NCBI GenBank assembly: GCA_964392655.1
Contig: CAYMQY010000003.1
Coordinates: 1-64,000, forward strand
Length of the DNA: 64,000 nt
DNA from: M3007 sp964392655
Lineage (GTDB): Bacteria > Bacteroidota > Bacteroidia > Chitinophagales > Saprospiraceae
Direction of reading: 5' to 3'
In this document: positions 1 through 8,843 of the stretch, piece after piece
Layout of the letters: each line of letters begins with the position of its first letter
Position numbering within the stretch: position 1 is the stretch's first letter
Made by a program: the position numbers and the translations under genes
Notes under the pieces: model-generated
Database searches by the model: none
Told to the model about the DNA's origin: nothing
What the model saw: only the letters and a program-made list of their open reading frames with translations

Positions 1-12
1 AACTTTTGGCGC

Positions 13-759
13 ATGTCCAGTCCGACCAACACCTCTCCCCGACCGGTTTTTCTCACCGCCGCCTGGCGTCGGTTGCTGCTGCTGAACTACCGCATCCAGC
101 CCGAGGCGCTGCTGCCTTGGTTGCCGGCCCATACGGAACTGGACCTCTGGAACGACACCTGTTATGTCAGTCTCGTGGGGTTTATGTTTCAAAATACCCG
201 ACTGCGCGGGTTTCACATACCCGGCCACGTCAATTTTGAGGAAATCAACCTGCGGTTTTACGTCCGCCGCAACGACCCGGAACTTGGCTGGAAACGCGGC
301 GTGGTGTTCGTGCGCGAAATCGTACCGCGACCGGCCATCGCATGGGTAGCCAACACCTTGTACCGGGAGCGCTACGTGACGCGGCGCATGGGCCACCGCT
401 GGCAAGAAAACCCGAACCTGCTCGAAGTGGAATATTCCTGGCAGGAAGCCGGACAAACGCAGTCGTTCGGCGTGCGCGCCGATCCGCAGCCGGTCGAACT
501 TAAAGCGGGCAGTGAGGCGGAATTCATCACCGAGCACTATTGGGGCTACTCCTTCCGGGATGCCCGCAGCAGTACGGAATATCAGGTGGAGCACCCGCGC
601 TGGCGCGTGCATCCGATCCGGGAATGGTCTTGCCACGTGGATTTTGGCGCCGTGTACGGAGCAGGTTTTGCCGCCTTGACGGAAACACAACCGCTCTCGG
701 TTTTTTTAGCCGAAGGCTCGGACGTGATCGTGCGGGGCGGGAAGCGGATTCTGCGCTGA
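13..759 (+). CDS. DUF2071 (YqjF-like) family protein
   Basis: A 248-residue soluble protein whose sequence fits the DUF2071/COG3361 family. The N-terminal stretch (LTAAWRRLLLLNYRI, then LPWLPAHTELDLW) and the later VSLVGFMFQNTRLRG and FEEINLRFYVRR segments are typical of this family. The family is found in many bacteria and its biochemical role is unknown. The fold is thought to resemble acetoacetate decarboxylase, but I see no residue here that proves an enzyme activity. The ATG at 13 is the first good start and lies too near the window edge to judge what is upstream. The gene converges with the membrane-protein gene ending at 782, with 22 bp between the two stops and no clear terminator. 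Confidence 0.85.
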   Translation: MSSPTNTSPRPVFLTAAWRRLLLLNYRIQPEALLPWLPAHTELDLWNDTCYVSLVGFMFQNTRLRGFHIPGHVNFEEINLRFYVRRNDPELGWKRGVVFVREIVPRPAIAWVANTLYRERYVTRRMGHRWQENPNLLEVEYSWQEAGQTQSFGVRADPQPVELKAGSEAEFITEHYWGYSFRDARSSTEYQVEHPRWRVHPIREWSCHVDFGAVYGAGFAALTETQPLSVFLAEGSDVIVRGGKRILR

Positions 760-781
760 AACAAGCCGGACAATCGGCGTA

Positions 782-2282
782 TCAGTCCAGCAGCCGCACC
801 GTCAAATCCCCCTGAAACACCCCGGCCTGCTCCATCGTTTTGGCATAAGCCGCCGCTTGTCGGGCCGCTACCGACTCTTTTGCATACAATTCGCCTACCC
901 GCACGATGTAGCCGGCGCCTTCGCCTATGCAGGTTTTGGGCAATACGGAGCCGGGAATGCCCATGCGTTGCAGGGCAGCCGCGCGTTCGTCGGCCAGGGC
1001 CTTGCTCACAAAGGAGTTATCTTCCAGAAACCAGCCTTTTTTGCCCCGGTACTCGCCGCATGGATCGGCGCCGGCGGCAGGCTCCGGCTCATCTTCGTTG
1101 CCGGAAAGATCAATCGTGGGAATTTCTTCCTGTTTGCCGGCGGACGGTGGCGGAATTTCCGGCACTTTGATCGGTTCCGGTTCGGGAGCACCGGCGGCCG
1201 CTTCCGGGTACTGCTTGGGTATGCCCCGTGGGTCGCGGGGGCCTTCGTACAGGTAGCCGTACTGGTCTTCGGGATTTTCTTCGGGGCGTTCTACCACATC
1301 GCGCACGTCGTCGGCGCGGATGGTGAGTACGCGGTAANNNNNNNNNNTAACCAAGCGGCACAATGGCCAGCAGAGCCAGCGTGAACACCCATTTTTGCAC
1401 ACTTTGCCCGGTCATGTAGCGGTCGAATGCCGTATCGGCATTGCCAAGCGGGCGGGTGAATGCGCCCCAGAGGGCTTTTTTCAGCGGTTCCCAAAACAGG
1501 TAGCGCACCGGGCGGGTGAGTTTGTTCCAGGCCTGACCGATCTCATCGGGCATGGCGCTGCGGTATCGGGCCAGCGTGCTCACGTTGCCCGATACGACGC
1601 GGTACCAGTCGCGCTGGGTTACCCAATGCACCATGCGCCGGTCTTTGCCGTAGATGCCGAGGCGGGAAGGGGTGGCCAGTACCCGCACACCGCCTTTGTG
1701 CGAGATTTGCACCAGGCCAAAGCCGTTGTACACGCACTGGCTTTTCAATTCGAGCAGGTAGGGATCGGTGGGGGCTGGAAACACATCGTCGGCTACGGCA
1801 ATCCACTGCTCGTCGGCGAAGTAGCGCTTGAATTGCTCGATGGCGTAGATGTAGCGGTACTTGCGCCAGCCGCGCATGGAAAAATACCAGGTAAAAAACC
1901 CGATCAGGCCCGTGCCAAGCACGAAGCCGAGGTTGCCGGCCCATTGCAGCCCAACCAACCAGGGAAGACGCAGCGCAAACGCCGCTCCGTAGGCTACCGC
2001 AGCCGTCACCGCTCCGAATGCGAGACAATCCCAGGTGAAATACACGACATTCAGCGAAAACTTGACCTCCGCGGACTTGTCTATCGAAGTCGCCTCGTAG
2101 GTGCAGACAAACGGGTTGCCGTCATCTTTGCGGAACGACAACATGCCGTCGGCCACTAAACCGCCGGCACTCACATTGTCCAGTTCGGCGTACACCGACT
2201 CAGGGCGATACTCGTAACGGTAGCGGTAAAACTCCTTCAGGTAGGGCAAAAAAGCCCGTTTGATGTCGTCTTCGGTCTGCAT
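782..2282 (-). CDS. Membrane protein with SPOR-like C-terminus, interrupted by assembly gap
   Basis: One gene split by a 10-N gap at 1338-1347; the reading frame changes across the gap, so the true gap length differs from 10. The start is the ATG at 2282, which overlaps the stop of the upstream lipoprotein gene (TAATG), implying translational coupling. The N-terminal 65 or so residues are soluble (MQTEDDIKRAFLPYLKEFYR), followed by two or three hydrophobic spans around residues 70-130, a soluble middle region, and another hydrophobic span (WVFTLALLAIVPLG) just before the gap. After the gap comes a Pro/Glu-rich linker and a C-terminal segment (YIVRVGELYAKESVAARQAA) resembling a SPOR-type domain, which in other proteins binds peptidoglycan glycan strands. 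I do not recognise the N-terminal family. Inference: an inner-membrane protein with a periplasmic wall-binding tail, working with the DUF6340 lipoprotein. Confidence 0.7.
1338..1347. other. Assembly gap (10 N) inside a coding region
   Basis: A run of ten N. The minus-strand membrane-protein gene is open on both sides but in different frames, so the gap size is nominal rather than measured. Confidence 0.97.
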
Positions 2283-3334
2283 TACACTTTTTTGTTCATC
2301 TGCTGCTCCACGCGTTGCGCGTCGTACTGGCGTTGGCGAAGGATCTCGATGTAGTTGCGGGCTTTCGAGTTGCCGTATTTCGTCCAGGCCGTTTCGGCCC
2401 ATTCGAGGGCCACTTCCAGGTTACCTTTTACTTCGGCCATGACGGCCATGTTATAGGCGGCGCGTCCGGCAGCCTTGGTATTTTCGCCGGCGGTGGCTTC
2501 AATTTTTTTCCAGATGTCGGCAGCGCGGTCCCAGTTGCCGCTTTCGGCCAGGCGGTTGGCTTCCTTCATTTCCGTTTGAAAACCCTTGGCCTTGTGGTAG
2601 TACTCGCGTTTGACCTGAATATACACCGGCGCGATGCGCATACCGTATTCCTGGCCGACGATGAACGACACCTTGCGTGTGACGGAAACTTGCGAGGGCA
2701 GGTTGGACAAAGCCGCGCGTTCCGTGGAACCCTGTCCGGAATTTTGCAGATACTCGTCGGTCACCACTTCGTCGAAGATGACCTTGCCGCGCGGGTCGTA
2801 GAACCTCCAGCCAAGCCGCACACCGGTGCGCATGTCGGACACATAATCCACCTTGGTTGTCGTGGTGCCGTCCTTGTTTTTTTGTTTTGTTTCGCGGCGG
2901 CGCGCGCTCTGGCTGTTGTCGGTGTCGAACGATTCAATGGCCACCACAGCGTCGGCGGAGTAGTCGGCGCAAATACGCTCCACCTCTGCCCAGGGCAGCG
3001 GCGCCGGCAAACTGCCTCCGGCCTGAGTGCCCTCCATTTCGATGCCGGTGCTGATGACACGGAAACGCGGGGTACGTTGCAGGGCATCGGTAAGTCCGCG
3101 CACGGCTTCGGCGCGGCTTTCGCGATCCTGGCCGATGGCTTCGCCGCTAAAAAGGCCCTCCAGTACATTCAGCCAGCCGCTGGATGGTTTGCTGCGATCC
3201 ACGACGGCCACTTTTGTGATGTGGTCGGGCACTTTGAACTGAGCGGGTTGCAGCACCGTCAGGGAGGTGGATTTCATGCAGCCGCCGGCAAGGAGCAGCA
3301 CAAGCGCAAGAAAGGGGAAAAGGCGTTTTAGCAT
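2282..3334 (-). CDS. DUF6340-type lipoprotein with TPR-like C-terminus
   Basis: A 350-residue predicted lipoprotein. It begins MLKRLFPFLALVLLLAGGC, a signal peptide ending in a lipobox (LAGGC), so the mature protein should be lipid-anchored at about Cys19. The body (FKVPDHITKVAVVDRS, then ESRAEAVRGLTDALQRTPRFRV) and the segment around RLGWRFYDPRGKVIFDEVV match the DUF6340 family of Bacteroidota, whose function is not established. The last 90 residues (EANRLAESGNWDRAADIWKK, AAYNMAVMAEVKGNLEVALE) form TPR-like helical pairs, suggesting a protein-binding role. The ATG at 3334 is chosen because the signal peptide starts there. Its stop overlaps the start of the downstream membrane protein, so the two are probably made together. 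Confidence 0.82.
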   Translation of the reverse strand: MLKRLFPFLALVLLLAGGCMKSTSLTVLQPAQFKVPDHITKVAVVDRSKPSSGWLNVLEGLFSGEAIGQDRESRAEAVRGLTDALQRTPRFRVISTGIEMEGTQAGGSLPAPLPWAEVERICADYSADAVVAIESFDTDNSQSARRRETKQKNKDGTTTTKVDYVSDMRTGVRLGWRFYDPRGKVIFDEVVTDEYLQNSGQGSTERAALSNLPSQVSVTRKVSFIVGQEYGMRIAPVYIQVKREYYHKAKGFQTEMKEANRLAESGNWDRAADIWKKIEATAGENTKAAGRAAYNMAVMAEVKGNLEVALEWAETAWTKYGNSKARNYIEILRQRQYDAQRVEQQMNKKV

Positions 3335-3398
3335 ACTAAGTTGTTTTTGTTGTCCGGAAAGGCTGGACGAGAGCAGAAAAGGACAGGTTGCGATTTTT

Positions 3399-3983
3399 CT
3401 ACACATCTACTTTCCAGTACACCTCTTCCAGCGGCACGTTGCAGTCGCCGATTCGGGGCAGGTCATTTTCTTCGTAAAATTCCGTGTCTATCCAGCGCTC
3501 GCCTTCCCGTTCGAGGATTCGGATATGCCGTTCTTTTTGCGACACGAACACGATTTGCTTCAGGCTTTGTATTTTTTTGTAACAGCGGGTTTTGGCGGTT
3601 TTATCCAGATACTCCGTGGAGTCGGACAAAATTTCGATGACCACCGTCGGGTTCAGGGTGGCTTTCATGTTTTTGGATGACTGGTGAAATTCATGTTCTC
3701 CACATAAGATCAGCAAGTCGGGATAAAAGACGCTGTTGCAATCCGGGACAAAAAGCATCCGGTCTCCGATAAAAACAGAACATCCTCGCGCCTTGGCACA
3801 TGATCCAAGTAGTAATGCCAGATTGCTGGCAATTTGGCCATGCTCCGGAGAGGTATACGCCATCGCCTCGATTTTCCCGCCCACAAACTCATGCCGTCCT
3901 TCAGCCTGTGCCTCGAACGCAAAATAATCCTCCAAGGCAAGGCCGGTAGTTTTATCGCCGATGGATTGTGCTTTAGCCGTCAT
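3399..3983 (-). CDS. Uma2 family PD-(D/E)XK nuclease-like protein (DUF820)
   Basis: A 194-residue Uma2/DUF820 protein. The family has a restriction-endonuclease-like fold and is abundant in cyanobacteria and Bacteroidota; its cellular role is unknown, though a defence or mobile-element function has often been proposed. The expected acidic positions are visible: RHEFVGGKIEAM near residues 30-41 (Glu32), YPDLLIL with Asp89, and VVIEILSDST with Glu117 followed by DKTAK (Lys128). The fold core therefore looks intact. The ATG at 3983 gives the canonical N-terminus; the longer open frame upstream encodes residues not expected in the family. It stands alone between the DUF6340 gene and the acyltransferase gene. 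Confidence 0.85.
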   Translation of the reverse strand: MTAKAQSIGDKTTGLALEDYFAFEAQAEGRHEFVGGKIEAMAYTSPEHGQIASNLALLLGSCAKARGCSVFIGDRMLFVPDCNSVFYPDLLILCGEHEFHQSSKNMKATLNPTVVIEILSDSTEYLDKTAKTRCYKKIQSLKQIVFVSQKERHIRILEREGERWIDTEFYEENDLPRIGDCNVPLEEVYWKVDV

Positions 3984-4035
3984 AAAAAACGGGTTGTTTT
4001 TTCTGCAAAAGTAACCGAAAACCTGCTTTGTAAAA

Positions 4036-5625
4036 TTATTTCTCCTGCTGAAGGGCCTCAATTGTGCTTACCGGCAGGTTGCGCAAGTCGAGTATCATCA
4101 GGCCGTCGAGGCAGTCGGAGAAGTTGGGATCCACGTTGAACGCGATGAACTTTGCATTTTGTTTCAGGTACTGGCGAAACAGCACCGGCACTTTGAAATG
4201 CTCCGGCTCAATGGCCTCCACGAAGGTCTCCAGCGCATCAAATTGCCCGTGCAGCATTTCGGCCAGCAGCCGGGTATTTACCGATTTGGTTTTCACCCGG
4301 AAGGGTTTGCGGGGGCGCACGAGTTTGGCCAGATTGTCGTCGAAGCAAAAGCGCCGGACAAACTCCACAATCACACTTTTCGACACATCCGAAAATTCCT
4401 TGCTGATGCTGACCGGCCCGTACAGGTATCGGTACTGCGGGTTGGCAAGCAGAAAATGCAGAATGCCTTTCCAGAGCAAAAACAGCGGCAGGCGGTGCCT
4501 CTGGTAGTCCGGAACCACATACGAACGCCCCAACTCCACAGCCTCTTGCAGGATCGGGTAAAAGCCGGTTTTCATCTTGAACAGGTTGCTGGTGTAAAAC
4601 CCGTTGATGCCAAACCTGCGAAAAATCCGGTCGCCCAGGCCAAGCCGGTAGCCGCCGGCGATGCGCCGGGCCGTGCGATCCCAGATGACCAATTGGAGGT
4701 AGTACAGGTCGAATTCGTCCATATCGCGCGGTTTGCCTGTGCCTTCGCCGGCGGTGCGGAACGTGAGTTCGCGCAGGCGTGCAATTTCGAACATGGCATT
4801 GGGCAGCGCTGAAAACGGCGCCACGTACACGTCGAAATCGCCCCGGGAAGCAATGAGGTGCTCCGGTTTCAGCGCCGCAATATCGGCGGTTACCAGATCG
4901 GGATCGGTGGGCGCTGCGAGCGGTTCCAGATCGGGTTGTTTTCCGCCAGCAAAATGTTCGGGGCGAATGTCGAATGCCGAACCAAGGGAGAAAATTTTGG
5001 CCTGCAAAAACTTGCCCCAACGGCGGGTACCCTTGAGTTCGGCACTGTCTTCGGGTATAATCGGACTCCCAATACGTACACCGACGTGCAGCGGCTGCTC
5101 AAACCGGGGATATGGCGCTCCGGGGATCAGGTTTTTGCGCAGCAAGGCACCCGGAGGGATGTCGGCACTGAAGTGTACCGGCACGATGGGTACGTCAATT
5201 TTGCGCAGTTGCTTGAGGATTTGCGTGCGCAGGAGATTCTTGCCGAGATTGCCGAGCAGGTTGTCCGAAAAGTCGAGCGCCAGACCAACCGGCACGCCCT
5301 TTTGTACGTACTTATCCACTTTTTTGGCAAAACTCAGTCGAAGCAACCGCTCTTCCACTTTCCCGCCTTGTGGCAAAATAGCCATTGGCCGCAGCAGAGG
5401 CGCCGGCTGCACCGGATATGGGTGCAGCACCTTCACGGAGGTTGCCTGCGATGCCAGAAGGGCCAGCAAAATCCACTCGTCGAGGCCGGTCAGCAGGTGG
5501 TTGCTCACAAATACCGCCGAAGGAGTTTTGGCCAGCAGTTTCTGGTCGAAAGTGTCCAGATCGAGTACCACATTGGCCTCCATAAGTTTGGCCTGGGCGA
5601 GCAACAGCGTATTGGAAGTCCGCAT
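4036..5625 (-). CDS. Fused lysophospholipid-type acyltransferase and GNAT/OlsB-like N-acyltransferase
   Basis: A 529-residue two-domain lipid enzyme. Residues about 30-230 look like a PlsC/hemolysin-type acyltransferase: VFVSNHLLTGLDEW places His43 and Asp49 as an HX5D variant of the usual HX4D catalytic pair, followed by a GVPVGLALDF segment. Residues about 255-430 resemble the OlsB/hemolysin-family GNAT acyltransferase that N-acylates amino acids (ELGRSYVVPDYQRHR and LLWKGI are characteristic). Known relatives make ornithine or glycine lipids by N-acylation followed by O-acylation, and in Bacteroides these two activities are separate proteins. Inference: this fusion could do both steps of an amino-acid lipid in one polypeptide at the inner membrane. 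The amino acid used cannot be read from sequence. The small lipoprotein gene ends 15 bp upstream. Confidence 0.8.
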   Translation of the reverse strand: MRTSNTLLLAQAKLMEANVVLDLDTFDQKLLAKTPSAVFVSNHLLTGLDEWILLALLASQATSVKVLHPYPVQPAPLLRPMAILPQGGKVEERLLRLSFAKKVDKYVQKGVPVGLALDFSDNLLGNLGKNLLRTQILKQLRKIDVPIVPVHFSADIPPGALLRKNLIPGAPYPRFEQPLHVGVRIGSPIIPEDSAELKGTRRWGKFLQAKIFSLGSAFDIRPEHFAGGKQPDLEPLAAPTDPDLVTADIAALKPEHLIASRGDFDVYVAPFSALPNAMFEIARLRELTFRTAGEGTGKPRDMDEFDLYYLQLVIWDRTARRIAGGYRLGLGDRIFRRFGINGFYTSNLFKMKTGFYPILQEAVELGRSYVVPDYQRHRLPLFLLWKGILHFLLANPQYRYLYGPVSISKEFSDVSKSVIVEFVRRFCFDDNLAKLVRPRKPFRVKTKSVNTRLLAEMLHGQFDALETFVEAIEPEHFKVPVLFRQYLKQNAKFIAFNVDPNFSDCLDGLMILDLRNLPVSTIEALQQEK

Positions 5626-5640
5626 GGTTTGTGCTTTGCT

Positions 5641-6015
5641 TTATTTTTCTTTGAAAAAAAACAAGACCTGGCGTTTGTCTCCGCTTTGCATCAGCAGTTT
5701 GAGCGTATCCGGCGACACGTGCAAAATTTTGACCGTATGCTCCCGTTGCGGTGTGTCGGTGGTGTCGGTCAGGTACAAATATGCGCCGGCAAGCCGGTAT
5801 GGCCCCGACTCCCGGTAGTACCCGATGCTTCGGAATTCGTAGCCGCCGTCCGGCGTCAGGGTCAGCGCCACCGAATCGAGCGGCGTTTCCACCCGCCGGC
5901 GGTTTTCAAAAAAAGCAGCGGCTTTCCATTTGCCCGGCAAATACGCCGGGTCGGGCGTACAGGCTAAAAACCCGCCAAGCAGGGCGATGCCAAACAGCCA
6001 TTTTTTACTTTTCAT
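5641..6015 (-). CDS. Small predicted lipoprotein
   Basis: A 124-residue protein starting at the ATG at 6015 (a GTG lies one codon earlier). It opens MKSKKWLFGIALLGGFLAC, a signal peptide with a lipobox ending at Cys19, so it should be a lipid-anchored periplasmic or outer-membrane protein. The rest is mainly beta-strand-like (VALTLTPDGGYEFRSIGYYR, HTVKILHVSPDTLKLLM), reminiscent of the small lipocalin-like lipoproteins frequent in Bacteroidota, but I cannot assign a family with confidence. It lies 15 bp upstream of the acyltransferase gene on the same strand and probably shares its transcript. Confidence 0.7.
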   Translation of the reverse strand: MKSKKWLFGIALLGGFLACTPDPAYLPGKWKAAAFFENRRRVETPLDSVALTLTPDGGYEFRSIGYYRESGPYRLAGAYLYLTDTTDTPQREHTVKILHVSPDTLKLLMQSGDKRQVLFFFKEK

Positions 6016-6031
6016 CACAACGTATTTTTTT

Positions 6032-6075
6032 AGTGGTGAGTGATGAGTCCCGTAGTGGACTCATCACTCATCACT
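6032..6075. repeat. Near-perfect inverted repeat built from CTCATCA heptamers
   Basis: Arms at 6032-6050 and 6057-6075 pair over 19 positions with one G-T type mismatch around a six-base loop (CGTAGT). The right arm is two and a half copies of CTCATCA. It sits between the stop of lptD (6075) and the start of the lipoprotein gene (6015). It may act as a transcript-ending or stabilising hairpin, though there is no long T-run. Related heptamer arrays occur at 41330 and 45018. Confidence 0.75.
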
Positions 6076-8804
6076 TAAAACCCGTTTTGCCCGTCGAACA
6101 CATTTTTCCGATAGGGTATTCGGAGGAAGTCGAGCGTGCTGCCGGGTTTTACGGCAATAAAAAATTCGTAAATATTCCGATCGGGCCACCACCTCAGACT
6201 GAATTGCCAGCAGTGCAAATCGCGGGTAAAGCCGATATCGGGATACGCCAGGTTTTTCAATTGAAAATCATAACTGATGTTTCCGATGTCAATACTCCAT
6301 TTCGGCGTGATCGGGATCCGTCCGGAAAAACTGATGTTGTTCGTGCCAATGAGAAACGTATCGCGGTTGGTGCCGAAAATTTGCTTGCGATCAAACGATA
6401 TCCGGTGGCTGATCTGGAACTGGTCGAACCAGTCCATAAAACCATCGCGCACAGTCGCCTGCACCGGCTGTCCGGCCGCCGGGCTTTCCGATTTTTTTGC
6501 AAACAGTTCGCGCAGGTTTTTGATGCTCGACTGCGTGTTCAGGGCGAAACCGTAACTGGCCAGACGCAGTAATTTGCCCTCTTCATTTATGGCAAATTTA
6601 TTGATCCGCTTGCCGTCTTCACTCAAAATGTACGGATCGAACGTGGCATTCCAGGTCAGGTTGGTAATGCCTTTGAACAGGCGGAACAAGCCTCCCGTGC
6701 TGATCGTGCTCCACTTCAGCGTGTCACGGGTGAGGCTGTAACTTCCGGAAAAAGCCAGGTTGTCGAAAATACGTACCCGCTTCACCGTGTCGCGTTTGGC
6801 CGAGTAAAACTTCATTTCCAGGATGTTGCTCAGGCTGTAACTGATGGCGAGGTCGCGCGGGCCGCTGGTCGGTCGCCCGAACACGGCCTCGTCAAAAATT
6901 CCGTAATCCAGTGTGTCTTCGCGTCCGGGGCGGGCGCTGGTTTGTACCTGACGGAAGTAGTCCGACTCGGAATAGTCGGGCCGGAAGCCCGTGGAAATCG
7001 AGGGTTTCATGGTGTGCCGGATACCGCGGAACCAGCCTTTTTTGAACTGTTTGGTAAAAAACAGCGCCGTGTTCATGGAAATACCGATCTCGTAATTCCG
7101 GAACGGCTTGAAGCCCCAGTCGCGGTAGGCCGTATCGCGCCCCCAGACGGTGCGGTTGCTGTCCACCACCAGGATGTCGGCTACCGTGTCGTACGCGTAC
7201 TGAATCTCGTTGATGAACTCGCGTTCGATGGAATACGGGTACCAGTTTTCCTCGTAGTTGATGCGGGGCGCCAGGTTGATGTATTTGAAAATCTTGAAGT
7301 TGAAGTCGGTGCTGGCCTGATGCTGGATACCCATGCGCGCACTTCGTAGCGTCTCGTTGGTAAAAAGTAGCGTATCAATCACCTGCATATCGTTTCGCAG
7401 GCGCGACGAGTAGGTGAGCGAAATTTTTTCATACCAGCGCTCCTTGCCCACGGGGTTGGAGCGTTTGAGCGGAAAAATGCGCTGAAGGTTGAATGTGGCG
7501 TTGGGGAAACTGATGTTCATGATCCGCGTCTGCGTGTTCTGGGAGTGGCTGAGGCTGGCGTTGAACTGGTAGGGTTTGCCCGGAAACGTCTGCGAATAAT
7601 TGAGGTTGGAACTCAACTGGTTCTGCACCACGCTTGCGTAGTCGTTTCGGTTGCGGTTCTGGTTTCGGTTGGTTTCAATGTTTACCGAGCCGCCAAATGT
7701 ACGGTTGGGGTGCGCCTTGGGGTCTTGCTGGTGCGACCACCGGATTCCGAACGACTTGTTGGACAAGCGGTTGGCTTGTGCGTCCTCCAGCACACGGTCG
7801 TTGTACTGCAGGTTGAAGTTGCCGTTGTACATATAGCGCTTGTTGTAACGCACATCGGACTGTATGCCCCAGGAGCCGCTGGTATAGGCGTTGAACCGGA
7901 AGGTCAGGTCGAGGTGATCCGAGATCGGAAAATAGTAGCCCCAGTCCTTGATGCCCAGACCTTCCGCATTGGCAAACTCGAAATCACGCGGGATAATGAG
8001 TCCCGATTTTCGGGTTTTGGTGATGGGATAAAACCCGAACGGTAGTACCAACGGTGTGGGAATGCCGGCGATTTCCACGTTGGAAAAGCCGGTAACCACC
8101 AATTTATCAGGAATCACTTTCAATTTGCTGGTCCGAATGCCAAAGTGCGGCGTCGGATGGTCGCAGGTGGTGAGTATGGCATCCTGGTTGTAAATTATGT
8201 TCCGGATTTGCTTCGAAGTGTCCTGCGTCGGCTGTCCGGGCACGAATTTGGCTTTTTCGCCAAGCACATACAGGTCTTCCTGTTTGGTACGGGCCTCGTA
8301 CACGATGCCTTTTTTTGACCGGAAATTGTAGCGCAGTTTGGTTGCCGTGAACGACTGCGTGCCGTCTTTGAACTCCGGCAGACCGGCAAGCGTGCCCGAC
8401 GAATCGGGATACTGTTCGGCAGACACTTCATTTTTGTTGTAATCCACCAGCACATAACCCGCTGCCAGGTCAATGGCGCCGTATTTCACGAAAGCCTTTC
8501 CGTACAGGTGCAATTGCTTGTTGCGGACATCGAACCACATGGAGTCGTTCGAGCCGTACTCCACGGGTTCATCCAGCGCTTCGGAGGATACACGCACTGA
8601 ACTGAAATCCACTATGTTGGAGTCGCGCAAGGCCAAAGCCGCCGTGTCGCGCAGTCCCGGATTCGGCAGTCCCGGAAAGCGCACCGCCGCCGAGTCGCGC
8701 GCGGCGGGAGGCAACGTATCCTGCGGCAACACCGGAACCTGGGCAAAAACAGGCGAGCAGGCGAAAACGAAGACTAATTGCCGGAAAAGCCGATATTTGC
8801 CCAT
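6075..8804 (-). CDS. lptD: LptD-type LPS assembly outer-membrane protein
   Basis: A 909-residue protein matching the Bacteroidota 'putative LPS assembly protein LptD' family. A signal peptide (MGKYRLFRQLVFVFACSPVFA) is followed by a Pro/Ala-rich segment, an OstA-like N-terminal region (around residues 70-290, including ATKLRYNFRSKKGIVYEART and CDHPTPHFGIRTSKLKV) and a long outer-membrane beta-barrel with alternating aromatic strands, ending in a strand before the stop. In the known pathway LptD with LptE inserts lipopolysaccharide into the outer leaflet of the outer membrane. The ATG at 8804 is chosen because the signal peptide begins there; the open frame upstream would overlap the divergent amidase gene. 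The two start codons are only 39 bp apart, so the genes share a very short promoter region, an arrangement often seen in Bacteroidota. Confidence 0.88.
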   Translation of the reverse strand: MGKYRLFRQLVFVFACSPVFAQVPVLPQDTLPPAARDSAAVRFPGLPNPGLRDTAALALRDSNIVDFSSVRVSSEALDEPVEYGSNDSMWFDVRNKQLHLYGKAFVKYGAIDLAAGYVLVDYNKNEVSAEQYPDSSGTLAGLPEFKDGTQSFTATKLRYNFRSKKGIVYEARTKQEDLYVLGEKAKFVPGQPTQDTSKQIRNIIYNQDAILTTCDHPTPHFGIRTSKLKVIPDKLVVTGFSNVEIAGIPTPLVLPFGFYPITKTRKSGLIIPRDFEFANAEGLGIKDWGYYFPISDHLDLTFRFNAYTSGSWGIQSDVRYNKRYMYNGNFNLQYNDRVLEDAQANRLSNKSFGIRWSHQQDPKAHPNRTFGGSVNIETNRNQNRNRNDYASVVQNQLSSNLNYSQTFPGKPYQFNASLSHSQNTQTRIMNISFPNATFNLQRIFPLKRSNPVGKERWYEKISLTYSSRLRNDMQVIDTLLFTNETLRSARMGIQHQASTDFNFKIFKYINLAPRINYEENWYPYSIEREFINEIQYAYDTVADILVVDSNRTVWGRDTAYRDWGFKPFRNYEIGISMNTALFFTKQFKKGWFRGIRHTMKPSISTGFRPDYSESDYFRQVQTSARPGREDTLDYGIFDEAVFGRPTSGPRDLAISYSLSNILEMKFYSAKRDTVKRVRIFDNLAFSGSYSLTRDTLKWSTISTGGLFRLFKGITNLTWNATFDPYILSEDGKRINKFAINEEGKLLRLASYGFALNTQSSIKNLRELFAKKSESPAAGQPVQATVRDGFMDWFDQFQISHRISFDRKQIFGTNRDTFLIGTNNISFSGRIPITPKWSIDIGNISYDFQLKNLAYPDIGFTRDLHCWQFSLRWWPDRNIYEFFIAVKPGSTLDFLRIPYRKNVFDGQNGF

Positions 8805-8843
8805 GTTTTTTTGAAGACGCTCCAAAATGTTTGATAACGACGA

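Noticed and set aside
1110..1400. Two overlapping minus-strand open frames around 1.3 kb that could be two genes
   Set aside because: The 10-N gap shifts frame between them; together they form one membrane protein with a SPOR-like tail, so I list a single interrupted gene.
1900..2282. Restriction-nuclease-like D-x-n-ExT pattern in the N-terminus of the SPOR-like membrane protein
   Set aside because: Only a weak ADGMLSF/YEAT pattern without the required Lys; not enough to propose a nuclease.
2315..3331. Long plus-strand open frame opposite the DUF6340 gene
   Set aside because: Antisense shadow of a well-supported lipoprotein with signal peptide and TPR-like repeats; its own protein has no recognisable features.
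4733..5967. Two long plus-strand open frames opposite the acyltransferase gene
   Set aside because: Arg-, Ser- and Gln-rich translations without family features, typical of antisense frames in GC-rich genes.
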